Part shown: in pieces, positions 54,033-64,000 of the stretch
How positions within the stretch are numbered: the first letter of the stretch is position 1
Layout of the letters: every line of letters begins with the position of its first letter
Source: Purpureocillium takamizusanense
Lineage: Eukaryota; Ascomycota; Sordariomycetes; Hypocreales; Ophiocordycipitaceae
Direction: 5' to 3'
DNA: 64,000 nt
Assembly: GCF_022605165.1 (NCBI RefSeq)
Contig: NC_063068.1
Location: 372,001-436,000, forward strand
Made by a program: the position numbers and the translations under genes
The notes under the pieces: model-generated
What the model saw: only the letters and a program-made list of their open reading frames with translations
What the model was told of the DNA's origin: nothing
Databases searched by the model: none

Positions 54033-54860
54033 AGTGGCGACGTATCCGATCTCGATCGCGATAAGTCGAAAATGGGAGGGAAAGGATGCGGACTCGGAGA
54101 GGAGGCTCGCAAAGCTCGCTCTTTAAAACGAAACGCTGGTGCAGTGTATGTGAGTCAACTCGCAGCCCGAGGAGGGGAGCTGTCGTCGAGTCGCTGCAGT
54201 GGGAGCAGTCAGGCCGAAGAAAGGGTATTGTCAGGGCGAGGAGGTGACTCGCACCGACTCTTTTATCGGGCTCCGGTGTCGTTGTGGTTGTGGCGGCTGC
54301 CCCGCCACGCGCCTTCCCTATCGGTAGGAGGGGCAATTGGGGCCACGACAAAATTTCAGGTCACAGGTGAATCAGCCAATCAGAACTGGAGCCGCCCCAG
54401 GGTCTCGGCGCCCTGGCCTGGGCCGCTTGGGCTTCCATGGGTAGCGGCGGCCCTGCTGGCTGGCGGAGCGCGGGCAGCGCCCTTCACTGACCGGACCAAC
54501 TGTCCGAGGCGGTGGTCACCGGACACACAGCGCAGGGGGGGCTCTCCGGCTCCACCGACGGGAAGAAGCACGGCTGGTTCCCCTGCTGCTGGCTGTCGCC
54601 GCCTCACTGGCCCGCGCCACAAATTCCATGGTTCCATCGCAAAAGGGAGAAACCCCCGGAGCTGGAACAATCCGAGCTTCCGGCGAAAAAGTATCGAGGG
54701 GCAGTCTGCAGCGCAACTGGAGCTACGCCCGCCAGCTTGTGGAGGCTCCTATCCCACGACACAGCTGGGCTTTGAAATTCCGCACCAGAACGACGTCGCA
54801 TCACCGCCTCTCCTCGACACCGTTCACGTCGCCTGAACACCCCTCCGGACGACCACAGCC
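54033..54860. other. Bidirectional promoter region, prolyl-tRNA synthetase / CCT1
   Basis: 828 bases between divergent housekeeping genes, GC-rich and without a clear TATA. No gene supported. Confidence 0.4.
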
Positions 54861-56679
54861 ATGGCGTCCATGTTCGAGCAGCCCCGGAACGGCACCCTGT
54901 TCCTCGGCGGCCAGAAGATCTCAGGCTCCGACATCCGCGACCAGAACGGCAAGCAATGCAGCTCCAGTGCAGGCTGCTCACGCACGCTAACATACTTCCA
55001 GTGCTTGCTACTCAGGCGATCGCAAATGTGGTCAAGAGCTCTTTCGGGCCCAGCGGCCTCGACAAGATGATGGTGGACGACATCGGCGTAAGCAGATACC
55101 CCCGCGAACCCTCGCATCGCAGTCCAACGGAGCTGTCCCTCACACGCAAAACCAGGATGTTACCGTAACCAACGACGGCGCCACGATCCTCAGCCTCCTC
55201 GATGTCGAAGACCCCGCCGGCAAGATCTTGGTCGACCTGGCTCAGCAGCAGGATAAGGAGGTTGGCGACGGCACCACCTCCGTCGTCCTCATCGCCGCCG
55301 AGCTGCTGCGACGCGGCAACGAGCTGATGAAAAACCGCATCCACCCGACCACCATCATCACCGGCTACCGTCTCGCCCTGCGCGAGGCCGTCAAGTACCT
55401 CAACGAGAACGTCAGCATCAAGGTCGAGAACCTCGGCCGCGAGTCTCTTCTCAGCATTGCCAAGACGTCCATGTCCAGCAAGATCATCGGCGCCGACTCT
55501 GACTTCTTCGCCAACATGGTTGTCGATGCTATGTTGGCTGTTAAGACGACGAACAACCGAAACGAGACAAAGTATCCCGTCAAGGCCGTCAACATTCTCA
55601 AGGCCCATGGCAAGAGCACTCGCGAGTCGATGCTAGTTAAGGGCTACGCCCTGAACTGCACCGTTGCCTCCCAAGCCATGCCCACCTACATCAAGGACGC
55701 CAAGATTGCCATCTTGGACATGAACCTGCAGAAGGAGAGGATGAAGATGGGCGTTCAGATCACAGTCGACGACCCGCAACAATTAGAGCAGATTCGCGCC
55801 CGCGAGTCGGGCATGATCCTCGAGAAAGTGGACATGATCCTCAAGGCCGGCGCCAACGTCATTTTGACAACTAAGGGTATTGACGACCTGGTCCTCAAGG
55901 CTTTTATCGAGAAGGGCGCCATGGGTGTGAGGAGATGCAAGAAGGAGGATCTGCGCCGGATCGCCAGGGCCACTGGCGGCACACTCCTCAGCACCCTATC
56001 CGACCTCAACGGCGACGAGCGGTTCGACCCGTCTTATCTGGGCTACGCGGACGAGGTCAGCCAGGAGCGCATTTCGGACGACGAATGCATCCTCATCAAG
56101 GGCACCAAGGCACACTCATCCGCGTCATGCATTCTGCGTGGCCCCAATGACTTCACGCTGGACGAGATGGAGCGCTCTGTGCACGACTCACTCTGTGCCG
56201 TTAAGCGGACGCTCGAGAGCGGCAGCATTGTGCCTGGCGGTGGCGCCGTCGAGACGGCCCTCCACATCTACCTCGAGGAGTTTGCCGGTACCGTCGGTTC
56301 GCGCGAGCAGCTCGCCATCGGCGAGTTCGCCCAGTCGCTACTCGTGGTGCCCAAGACGTTGGCTGTCAATGCCGCCAAGGACGGCGCCGAGCTCGTCGCC
56401 CAACTGCGGTCACGACACGCCCTTTCACAGCGCATCCAGGAGGGTGACGGCAGCGAGGACGAGAAGACCATTGCCCGCAAGAAGGGTTACAAGAACTACG
56501 GCCTGGATCTCATGCGCGGCAAGGTCGTCGACGAGCTCAAGCTCGGCGTCCTCGAGCCCAGCATCAGCAAGGTCCGGCAGCTCAAGAGCGCCGTCGAGGC
56601 CTGTATCAGCATCATGCGCATCGATACCCTCATCAAGTTGGATCCGGAACAAAGGGAGGATGACGGACATGGCCATTAA
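54861..56679 (+). CDS. CCT1: T-complex chaperonin subunit alpha (CCT1/TCP-1)
   Basis: Three exons (54861-54948, 55002-55087, 55156-56679) give 565 residues, full length for a CCT subunit. The apical/equatorial signatures are clear: [37 protein letters not shown], the ATP loop GDGTTSVV, and near the C terminus [20 protein letters not shown]. The alpha-subunit assignment rests on [18 protein letters not shown] and [21 protein letters not shown] folds actin, tubulin and WD40 proteins in the cytosol. The first intron begins with GC, not GT (GCAAGC at 54949). Only this cut gives the invariant [18 protein letters not shown]. Confidence 0.95.
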
Positions 56680-57167
56680 GCCGGTCGTGCGTGAATCGTG
56701 GGCTGGGGTTGTATGCCGGGTAATAGATGTAACTACCTACATAGAACTGGTGCAAACGAGAGGTCAGAACTCTGTATCAATTCGTGTCTGTTGGCGGCCT
56801 ATGTTTATTAATTCCGACCATTTATGCCCATCAGCGCCACATTTTTCACAGCGGCGAGGCAAACACACGGGTTAACAGTTGTGAGTATGTATATTGCTTG
56901 ACAAAAGAAACTGCTCCGCCCTCGTGGTGTTTGGTAGAACGTTGTATTTTTTATACAAGCCGCGTATTCCACATCTAAGGCAACAGGAGTGGCGTCCACC
57001 GAGGACGCGGCACCTTTCCGTCCTCTTTCCCTGGCCCCGTGACCCGCTCATAGCCTTCCTCGATGAATCTATCTTCTCGTCGAATCGATGTAAAGGCCCC
57101 TCCCCTTTCCCTTTGTCTCCCCGTTGAGTATTCGTACAGACTCAGAGATACAATTCCCGTTCACGCT
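56680..57167. other. Intergenic between convergent CCT1 and RIP1
   Basis: Shared 3' region, AT-richer than the flanking genes. No gene seen. Confidence 0.4.
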
Positions 57168-58184
57168 TTAACCGACGACCAGCTTGCCGTCCTCCGGGAA
57201 GTCGTACTCGGGGATCTCGAGGTTGAGCGGGGCAGGTCCCTTTCTTATCCGGCCGGAGATGTCGTAGTGAGAACCGTGGCAAGGGCAGAACCAGCCACCA
57301 TAGTCGCCGGCCTCACCGATGGGGACACAGCCGAGATGCGTGCAGACGCCTGTCCCTCGTTAGTATCTTCTCTCGCGGGATTCCAGGCGCCATTGTGGTA
57401 TGCTATATGCACCACCCCGCGCCCGCCGTTGCCAGGGTTAGAGAAACATACCCAGCATGACCAGCCACTCGGGCTTCTTGACGCGGTCGTCATCGGACTG
57501 GGGGTCACGGAGGGAGGAGATGTTGACCTTGTTGGCCTGGTCGATCTCGTCCTGGGTGCGGTGTCGGATGAAGACGGGCTTGCCTCGCCACTTGATAATG
57601 ACCTGTACGGGAACGATTGATTAGACAACCGACGTGCTCGAGTCGATACACCCGCGTGCGGGAAATTCTACTCACGTTCTTGCCCTCGGGAATGGCATTG
57701 AGGTCGACCTCAACCTTGGCCATGGCCAGAACGTCGGCAGACGCGGACATGTTGACCAGGAACTCTGCGCAGACGTGCATCAGCAAACCCCGTCCATTGA
57801 TCGGCGATTAGATATATCCGATCACCACAGATCCACGTCGCGCCCTTCCAATGGCTCAATGGATCATTCCTCCCGAAGATACCAAAACATACCCTGAACG
57901 GTGCTCTTGGCGCCAGCGGCGGTCATGGCGCCCATGGCGCCGACCATGAAGTACGAGAAGAGCTTGTTGGAGCCCTCGCTGTTCTTGGACATGTACTTTC
58001 CAAAGTCGGGGATCTTGTTGCCCTTGGATTCGTTGCCCTTGAAAGGGCTCGTGTACGAGGCGCTCGCAGCGCCACCGGCCGGTCGCATGGCCGTGGTGCT
58101 CAGGGCGGCGGCGCGCACGGCGGCCGGGTTGACGGCGGCGGCCGAGCGCAGGCACAGGCGCGAAGCGGTCGATAGGGACGCCAT
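57168..58184 (-). CDS. RIP1: Mitochondrial Rieske iron-sulfur protein of complex III
   Basis: Four minus-strand exons (58184-57893, 57764-57676, 57602-57452, 57349-57168) give 237 residues. An Arg/Ala-rich mitochondrial presequence covers about 1-30. The single membrane helix is near 80-97 ([18 protein letters not shown]). The 2Fe-2S ligands are Cys180 and His182 in CTHLGC and Cys199 and His202 in CPCHGS; Cys185 and Cys201 form the disulphide. The protein passes electrons from ubiquinol to cytochrome c1. The introns rejoin [27 protein letters not shown] and [12 protein letters not shown]; the first is 128 bases. It ends DGKLVVG, as in other fungi. Confidence 0.95.
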
Positions 58185-58640
58185 CGTTGTTGAGGGAGTG
58201 GAGGAGGGCCGGGTGTTGCGAGGCTGGCTTCGTGATTGAGGTCTTTTCCTCCTATGCGGGTGGGTGGTGGCTCCGTCGGCTGTGACGATTGCCTCTGGTG
58301 CCGAAAGTTTTGGACGCCTGGGGCTGGTGGCCTCAGGCTACCAACCAGCTCGCGAGCTCCGAAATTGACAGCCCTTCATTGGCTGCGTGCCACCACCGCG
58401 CGCCTTTCCCGGACTCTCCCGGGGTACGTACCTTTCCCTCGATCTTGCAGCTGATGCAAGCCAGGACTCATGCCTGTGGTAACACCAACTGACCAACTGC
58501 TCATTCACCTAAACGCCAGACACAGAGCGATACGTAAGGGAAAGCATTTTGTCTAGGTCCGATCACTCGTCATGATACAATTGTCTACATAACTCTCTCC
58601 GATTGCCACCGTTCTGGTTTCCACCCGAGGTTGCCGGCTA
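58185..58640. other. Intergenic between DDB1 3' end and RIP1 start
   Basis: RIP1 promoter on the left and DDB1 terminator on the right, both minus strand. No TATA recognised and no gene seen. Confidence 0.4.
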
Positions 58641-61600
58641 CTAGTGCATTCGTCTCAATTCCTCAACCATGTTACGCATTTCTTCAGCGCTTGGTCCCAG
58701 GCCTTCACAGACCAGCTCTTGCTTTCCTTCGTCGAGATCCAAAAATCTCTCAACCATCTCTCCGTCAACAAAGCGATACGGGCCTTCTCCTTCTCGGCTT
58801 TGGTTTCTGAACGCCCGCCACAGGTCAAAGCTTATGTTACCTGGAGCATAGATGTAGTCTTGGAGCTTGCTTTGAAACGTCAAAAGTAGGTCTTGATACT
58901 GAGGCGATATGTCTCCAAACAGGTACAGCGTGCCATCAATCTTTCTGCTTGTTAGCATTGCGATTAAAAATGTGGTGACTCTGCGCTTACCGATCCGAGG
59001 AACGCCTTCGGAGATACAATGGCGGATTCGCTCGAGGCGACGTGCAGCCTGCGTATTCGGTTGATCTGCTCCCCAATATTCATCTCGCTCGTGATTTCTA
59101 GACGTCGCTGGTCTTGTTCAGTCGGAGCCTCTTGATTGCGCCTCAAGACAATAATGTTGCCCTGTGCATCCGCCTCCAGCCATCTATCGCCATCCAGATG
59201 ACAGACTGATGTAGCCCAAGCGGCCTGGTAGTGCCTCGCCCTTTCTTCGAGCTTCGCCCGACTGCCGTCTTGTGAGGGGATAAATTCGACCAGAGCCAAG
59301 GACTGCATGAGGTCCACGACGCCGATCATGTTGCCGGATATGTCCAGATCCACGGGAAATGACGCTGGCCTGTAAGCGGCTACCTTCTGTAGCGACCCAG
59401 ATGCTGTGGTCTCCTCGTCGTAGCTGTACACGACAACTGTTTTGGATAGTCCCGCGACAATGTAGTCGCCCATGACGCCCAAACAACGGCAAGCGCCCTT
59501 CAGGTTGTGTGACACTATCTGATACACCTGCCGATCGTCCCCGACACCGAGGATCAGGATTCGGCCACGGGTATCGCCGTCTTCAGCAATCTCGGTATCG
59601 GTTATGAAGCTTGTGCCGACAATGAATCGCTCCGCGGGAGTGCCGCTGCTGTCAGGCAACTCTGCACGAATGACGCATTCAACCATTTCTAGCGAGGCGG
59701 AGGCGTTTAATACGAACGGGTCGCCCAATTCTTGAAAGATGATTTCGTCGACAAGCTTGAAGGTACTTGTGATGATCTCCTCGTTGTGGATTAGCTCCTT
59801 CTTTATGCAACCTAGGCCGAAAGCTCTCAAGCCTGGTGAATATGCTACCCGACGGACCGTTTCCTGCACCGGCAGTGATTTGACATGCGTCAGACGCTCT
59901 TTGTCGATGCGACATAGTCGGATGTGGTAGTCTGTTGATAGAATGATCGAATTGGGGAACGCCGCTGAGTCAAATGGAGCCACAAATGTCGCATCGTCGG
60001 CCGTCGTTGCCGAGTAAATGACGCGGCCTTCAGCGCTGTAGATGAGGCTGGCATGCTCCGTCGTTGCGAAAACACTGTATGTACCATCATCTTGGGGGAG
60101 AATATGCAGCCGCGCCGGGCTGCTCCCCAGTATTACGCTTTTGCGCCCTGACAAGGAATAGCTTTCGGTCGACACATTGAAAGTGACCACGTTTCCGTCC
60201 TCCAGGGCGATCAACAAGGTAGGGCCCGCAGTCCCAGGCGGATGTAACTGAACCAAGGCAATGTCCCTCGGAACAGAAGCACTGTCTTCTGTCTGTCTAA
60301 GCGATTCGCCCTGAAGAGGCTTCAGGGTCGCCAACTCCACGACAGATATGGTGCCAGACGACCACCACCCCACCACCCCAAGGTTTTCAGGATCTCTTGC
60401 AGCATGTAAGCATGAGATCTGGTCTGCGTGGCCGGATATAGCGTCGTGGGAAGCTTCCTTCGTCGTGGCGGCCAGATTTTCGGAGATATTCAGGGAGACT
60501 AGTGTCGAGCCGTCCACGGCCAGCAACGCCCATTTGGCATTTGCAGACGCTGCAGTAATGGTCTTCCCTTGCGGGACATCCCATGTTGATACCGCAATCC
60601 CACTTTCCGAATCCAGCAGAGTAACCGACAACGGCGTGATTTGTAGAAGTTGCCCGCTGGGGATATTTGTGACCAGCAGCGTCTCTTGATCCAATGTCAA
60701 ACCTTGGAACGAGAACACCTCTTCTATGCCTCCGTCAGGATCGAAACAGAGAACACGTGATTCTGAGATAAAAGATATGACCAGCGTGTTAACCGACGCA
60801 GAGCCGTGCGATTTTAAAGAAAACAAGCCTCTCGTGCCTGGTATCTCATCCAGTATCCCTTCGTCCTCCAGGCCGACGCCACTTCTGATGCTGCGCAAGC
60901 TCCCATCACGGTACGCACCGCATCCGGCGACAATCCTTGCCTGTCCTGAAGAGAAGGCGTTGCCAAGCTGGCTATCGCCTTCGCGGTTTCCCATGTCCAT
61001 TATAGCAAAGTCAAGAATGGGCGCGTTGTTCGACAGTGCTTTGACGGGGATCATGGTTCGATTGTCCACGTCTACCTTCAGAAGCTGTGAGTCTCCATGG
61101 TGCGATGCCAGAAAAAGATTGTTGTCGCCCATATAGACGAGTGTCGAGGCCCGTGAGGTACGTGCAGTGCCATCTGGGGAATTCATGGGGGCCACGCTCA
61201 TGCCAGTAACGACCACGCCCGTAGCTTCAAACGTCGTTTCTATCGTCAGGAGGTCCATGCGACCATAGTCGTCAGCCAGAAGGTAGCGCATGCCGTCGTA
61301 CTCCGCCCAGGCAACGTATATCTTCGGTTCCTTGAGGGGCGAAGAGACGCTCGAGTAGGTGAGACTGTCGAAATAGGTCAGAAGCGTTTCGCCCACAACC
61401 AGGACGCCGCCCAGGTGTGCTCTAGCTCCGTCGTTGTTCCGTACGTGGTATCTCTTTTCCTCGACCACAGGTACGGGGATCAACATGGAGGCATATGGAT
61501 CCTGGATCACCTGGTCCAGTTCCCGTTCCCGGTGCGGGTCGAACTTGGACACCTCTCCGCCCTTGTCATCTTTTGTCAGTCGATACACGGCAATGCGCGC

Positions 61601-62240
61601 CTCTTCCTGGTCCAGTTGCGTCTTGTATAGGAAAGCTATCCGAGGATGGCCCGTTCGGCTGTGAAGAAATGTGCTGGCCTTCATCCACAGCTCCGTGAGG
61701 CGAACCTGGTCAAGCGCGACCAGTTTTGTTGTGGCGCCCTTTCGCGTCGGCAGCCGAAACACGTTCAGAACGCCCTCCCACAGATGCATGGCCATGAACT
61801 TGCCTGTGGGATCGACAAGGCATTTATTCTGGCTTTGAGACTGGCGCATATACTGCTCGGCACCGTCTTCGATCGTTTGCTCTACAGTGTCGAGCTGCTT
61901 CGTGGCAGGGTTCCATGCGACGTTGAAGTATTGTAACCTGTCGGTTCCGATGAATAGAAGGTCGGTAGTCGCGTCCTTGGGCTGAAGGCGTTGAAGCATC
62001 GATATGGTCCCGTAGATAAGCTTGGTGTGCAGGCAGACCATCCCATCGTCGGTCAAGCGCCAGATTTCCAGCCGATTCGCCTTGCTGAATGTCGACAGGT
62101 TAGGAATGACAGTAACAGGCTTCTCGTGCGTGCAGCGGTACTCACGCCAGAACAAGATCCTCGTGCTCCGGATCGAGGAACCGGATGCGAAGTGCATGGC
62201 GCACGCTGGTCGGCTTGTGAACCGGCGCGACGTATGACAT
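58641..62240 (-). CDS. DDB1: DDB1 (UV-damaged DNA-binding protein 1, CRL4 adaptor)
   Basis: Three minus-strand exons (62240-62146, 62084-58991, 58940-58641) give 1162 residues, matching fungal DDB1. The start MSYVAPVHKPTSVRHALRIR, then HEDLVLAKANRLEIW across the 61-base first intron, is the DDB1 N terminus. The middle is WD40-like beta-propeller sequence of the MMS1/CPSF A type (DGMRYLLADDYGRMDLL, LVYMGDNNLFLASHHGDSQL). The CPSF A C-terminal region has GRILILGV, QINRIRRLHV, and FLGSIDGTLYLFG across the last 50-base intron. DDB1 links Cul4 to substrate receptors in DNA repair; in Neurospora it is also needed for heterochromatin. It is divergent from the gene at 63093. Confidence 0.94.
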
Positions 62241-63092
62241 GGTGGCTGTGCGAGGAAATCAGGCGTGATTGCCAGATAAAGAAAGGAAGAAGCGATTCTG
62301 CTCTCCGGGAGAGCTAAAGTCCTTCATGCCCGCATCGAAAGCGGTCACGTTTCGTTGCAATGTCGTGCGTCACCGAGCCGGAGTTAGCAGGGTGGAGGGG
62401 CGTGAGCTCCGGCAGCTCCAATTGTGCCAGTGCCAGTGGAGGGATGGAGGTCAGCATTGATACGCCGGTGGCTGACGATGAAGGTGGAGCTTGGAGCACC
62501 AACTGCACTGGCCGGGAGACCAGTCGCTCACTAATAGCCTGGAACGCTACCAACCGTACCACCCAGCAAGCACCATAGCACTCCATAACCGCACGCTATT
62601 AGCGCTGCTAGGCAGGTACATAGTCGCGGGTCTGCCCTTGCTGTTTCCATTCAGTCCCAGTTCACATCAAAGGCCTCTAAGCTACCCTATTCGATGGCGA
62701 ACATCTTATGTCGTGCCGCCGCATGTGCATTTGTCTTCGCACAGAAGCATGCGCCTCATTTGGTCTCAGCGCCGGACCTGTCGCCAGTTGCTCGCGCTTC
62801 AGACTCGTGTCATGTACGTCGCATTGAGGGCATACGCCTGCCAGCTGTTGGATATCTCAACTCCCATTGCTCGCAAGAAATACGGAAAGAGCAAACAACT
62901 CGTACCTGCCATCGGACTAGCGATAATTACACACGGATTAAACGCAGCATAGACCACAAATATTTGCCAAAGGTACATAATAATCAGTGAGGCATTAGGG
63001 TTTGCCCCAATGACCAAACCAGTGTAAGAGTGCGACCATCGTTGCGGTCACTCCGATCCTGAAGCGCATCGTTCCGCGACGAAACACGCACC
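62241..63092. other. Divergent intergenic region, DDB1 / unknown gene
   Basis: 852 bases that must include both promoters. I see no coding frame worth calling and no clear TATA. Confidence 0.4.
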
Positions 63093-64000
63093 ATGGGATC
63101 TGTCACTGAGATGGAGTCCGCTTACGAGTACGGCCGTTGCTCTGGATGTTTTCGAAACCATCAACTACCACCATTCTCCCTTCGCAGCCACACAGCGTCT
63201 ATTCAATCCTCGACTACAACACCAGAGTCCCAAGGTCACGACCACGAACCAAACCTGCGGACCTGGTCTATCCCTCGTCCAAACATACAACCGGACTCCG
63301 CCCCAGATGGGCAATCCGACGCCCCTAATTTGACACCGCGAGCGCCTCCGATTCTGCCACGGTTTTGCACAGTCAAGAACGTCACCTTGCCTGTGGATGA
63401 CCTCGATCTTGGCTCACTTCCGGAGAGTGATTTCGCCGAGTATGCCAGGTCTGTTGCATCTGTGCGGACTTGCCTCCTTCGCGAGGCCTGGCTGCCCCTT
63501 TGCCCTGTCGCGGTGGAAAACGATGAGTCTTTGGCATTTCCAGCAGCCTCCACGAGTTCACATCTGGTCTTGCAACAGCAATTAGCAGACGAGGCGATTG
63601 AAGCAGCTGCTGATGCAATGACACCCATAAATCCGAATATGGGACTATCACTGGTCCGTGAGCAGAACTGGAGCCTACCATCCACCCACTTCACATGAGA
63701 CTCGCATGATCATCGCTTACCAAAGAAGCAGCCTCCCGGCCGACCGATATGTATCACACCGCCGCTTTCTCCTGTTTCCAGCTCTGAACCGGCCTCACCA
63801 TTCATACCGGGACCAGACGGTAGCATCGTTGACCTCGTGTCTGAAGCAAGCAGTCCAGTTCCGCCTCTGGTGCAGCAACTCCAATCACAGCTGCGCTACG
63901 GAGGTCTCGATTCAGACGTCGCGGCCCCGCCTACCACTGTTACCACATCGCCACTGCTGACTTGTCTAGACTACGAGTTGGGCCAAACGTCGATCGCTGA
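63093..64000 (+). CDS. Unrecognised protein, 5' part (runs off the window)
   Basis: The first exon starts at ATG 63093 (MGSVTEMESAYEYGRCSGC). A Ser/Pro/Thr-rich region is followed by a helical, acidic segment (PVDDLDLGSLPESDFAEYAR) and LQQQLADEAIEAAADAMTPI. The frame meets TGA at 63696. An intron from 63654 (GTCCGT) to 63731 (CAG) joins SLPPGRPICITPPLSPVSSS in frame and stays open to base 64000. Proline- and serine-rich coding continues to the end (ASSPVPPLVQQLQSQLRYGG). The donor is weak, so the junction is tentative. No known domain is recognised. It may be a nuclear or scaffold-type disordered protein; that is only a composition-based guess. Confidence 0.5.

Overview
The window is nuclear DNA of a filamentous ascomycete. 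The genes carry short introns (about 48-140 bases) with GTAAGT-like donors, CTRAY branch sites and YAG acceptors. They are monocistronic and lie on both strands, and include fungus-typical families such as a Zn2Cys6 regulator, a vacuolar TRP channel, an M28 aminopeptidase and a GNAT of the lysine acetyltransferase (LYC1) type. Secreted hydrolases, GC-rich codon use and the style of the genes suggest Sordariomycetes, probably Hypocreales; the order is an inference. I see no rRNA, tRNA, CRISPR array, transposase or viral gene.

Left part (1-12.2 kb). Three co-oriented redox and tailoring genes come first: a plant-type O-methyltransferase, an FMO/Baeyer-Villiger-like monooxygenase, and an AIF/AMID-like NAD(P)H:FAD oxidoreductase. 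A convergent amidase-signature enzyme follows. They look like accessory enzymes of a secondary-metabolite or detoxification locus, but no PKS, NRPS or terpene core is in view; it could lie left of base 1. The vacuolar Ca2+ channel YVC1 closes this part.

Middle part (13.8-41.2 kb). This holds a secreted glucuronan lyase (PL20), a small membrane-anchored basic protein, the ER mannosyltransferase ALG9 divergent from the snoRNP factor NAF1, and a Mid2/Skg6-like single-pass membrane protein. Two Golgi-type glycosyltransferases (GT31-like and GT25-like), a secreted leucine aminopeptidase and a secreted purple acid phosphatase follow. Next is an 825-residue protein built of about fifty degenerate 8/9-residue Gly-Lys repeats, then the replication factor PSF2.

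A gene-poor, microsatellite-rich stretch (41.2-48.6 kb) leads to a short Zn2Cys6 regulator whose zinc cluster appears to be encoded across a 4-base micro-exon. Next is a LYC1-like acetyltransferase interrupted by an in-frame TAA. The right end is housekeeping: cytosolic prolyl-tRNA synthetase, CCT1 (which has a GC-AG intron), the mitochondrial Rieske protein, DDB1, and the start of an unrecognised gene that runs off the window.

Exon boundaries were placed by eye from splice signals and protein continuity. For every complete spliced model the summed exon length is a multiple of three. The most interesting items are the repeat protein, the micro-exon, the broken acetyltransferase, stop-free introns that keep the frame when retained, and two candidate small secreted proteins. 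None of them proves a new system.
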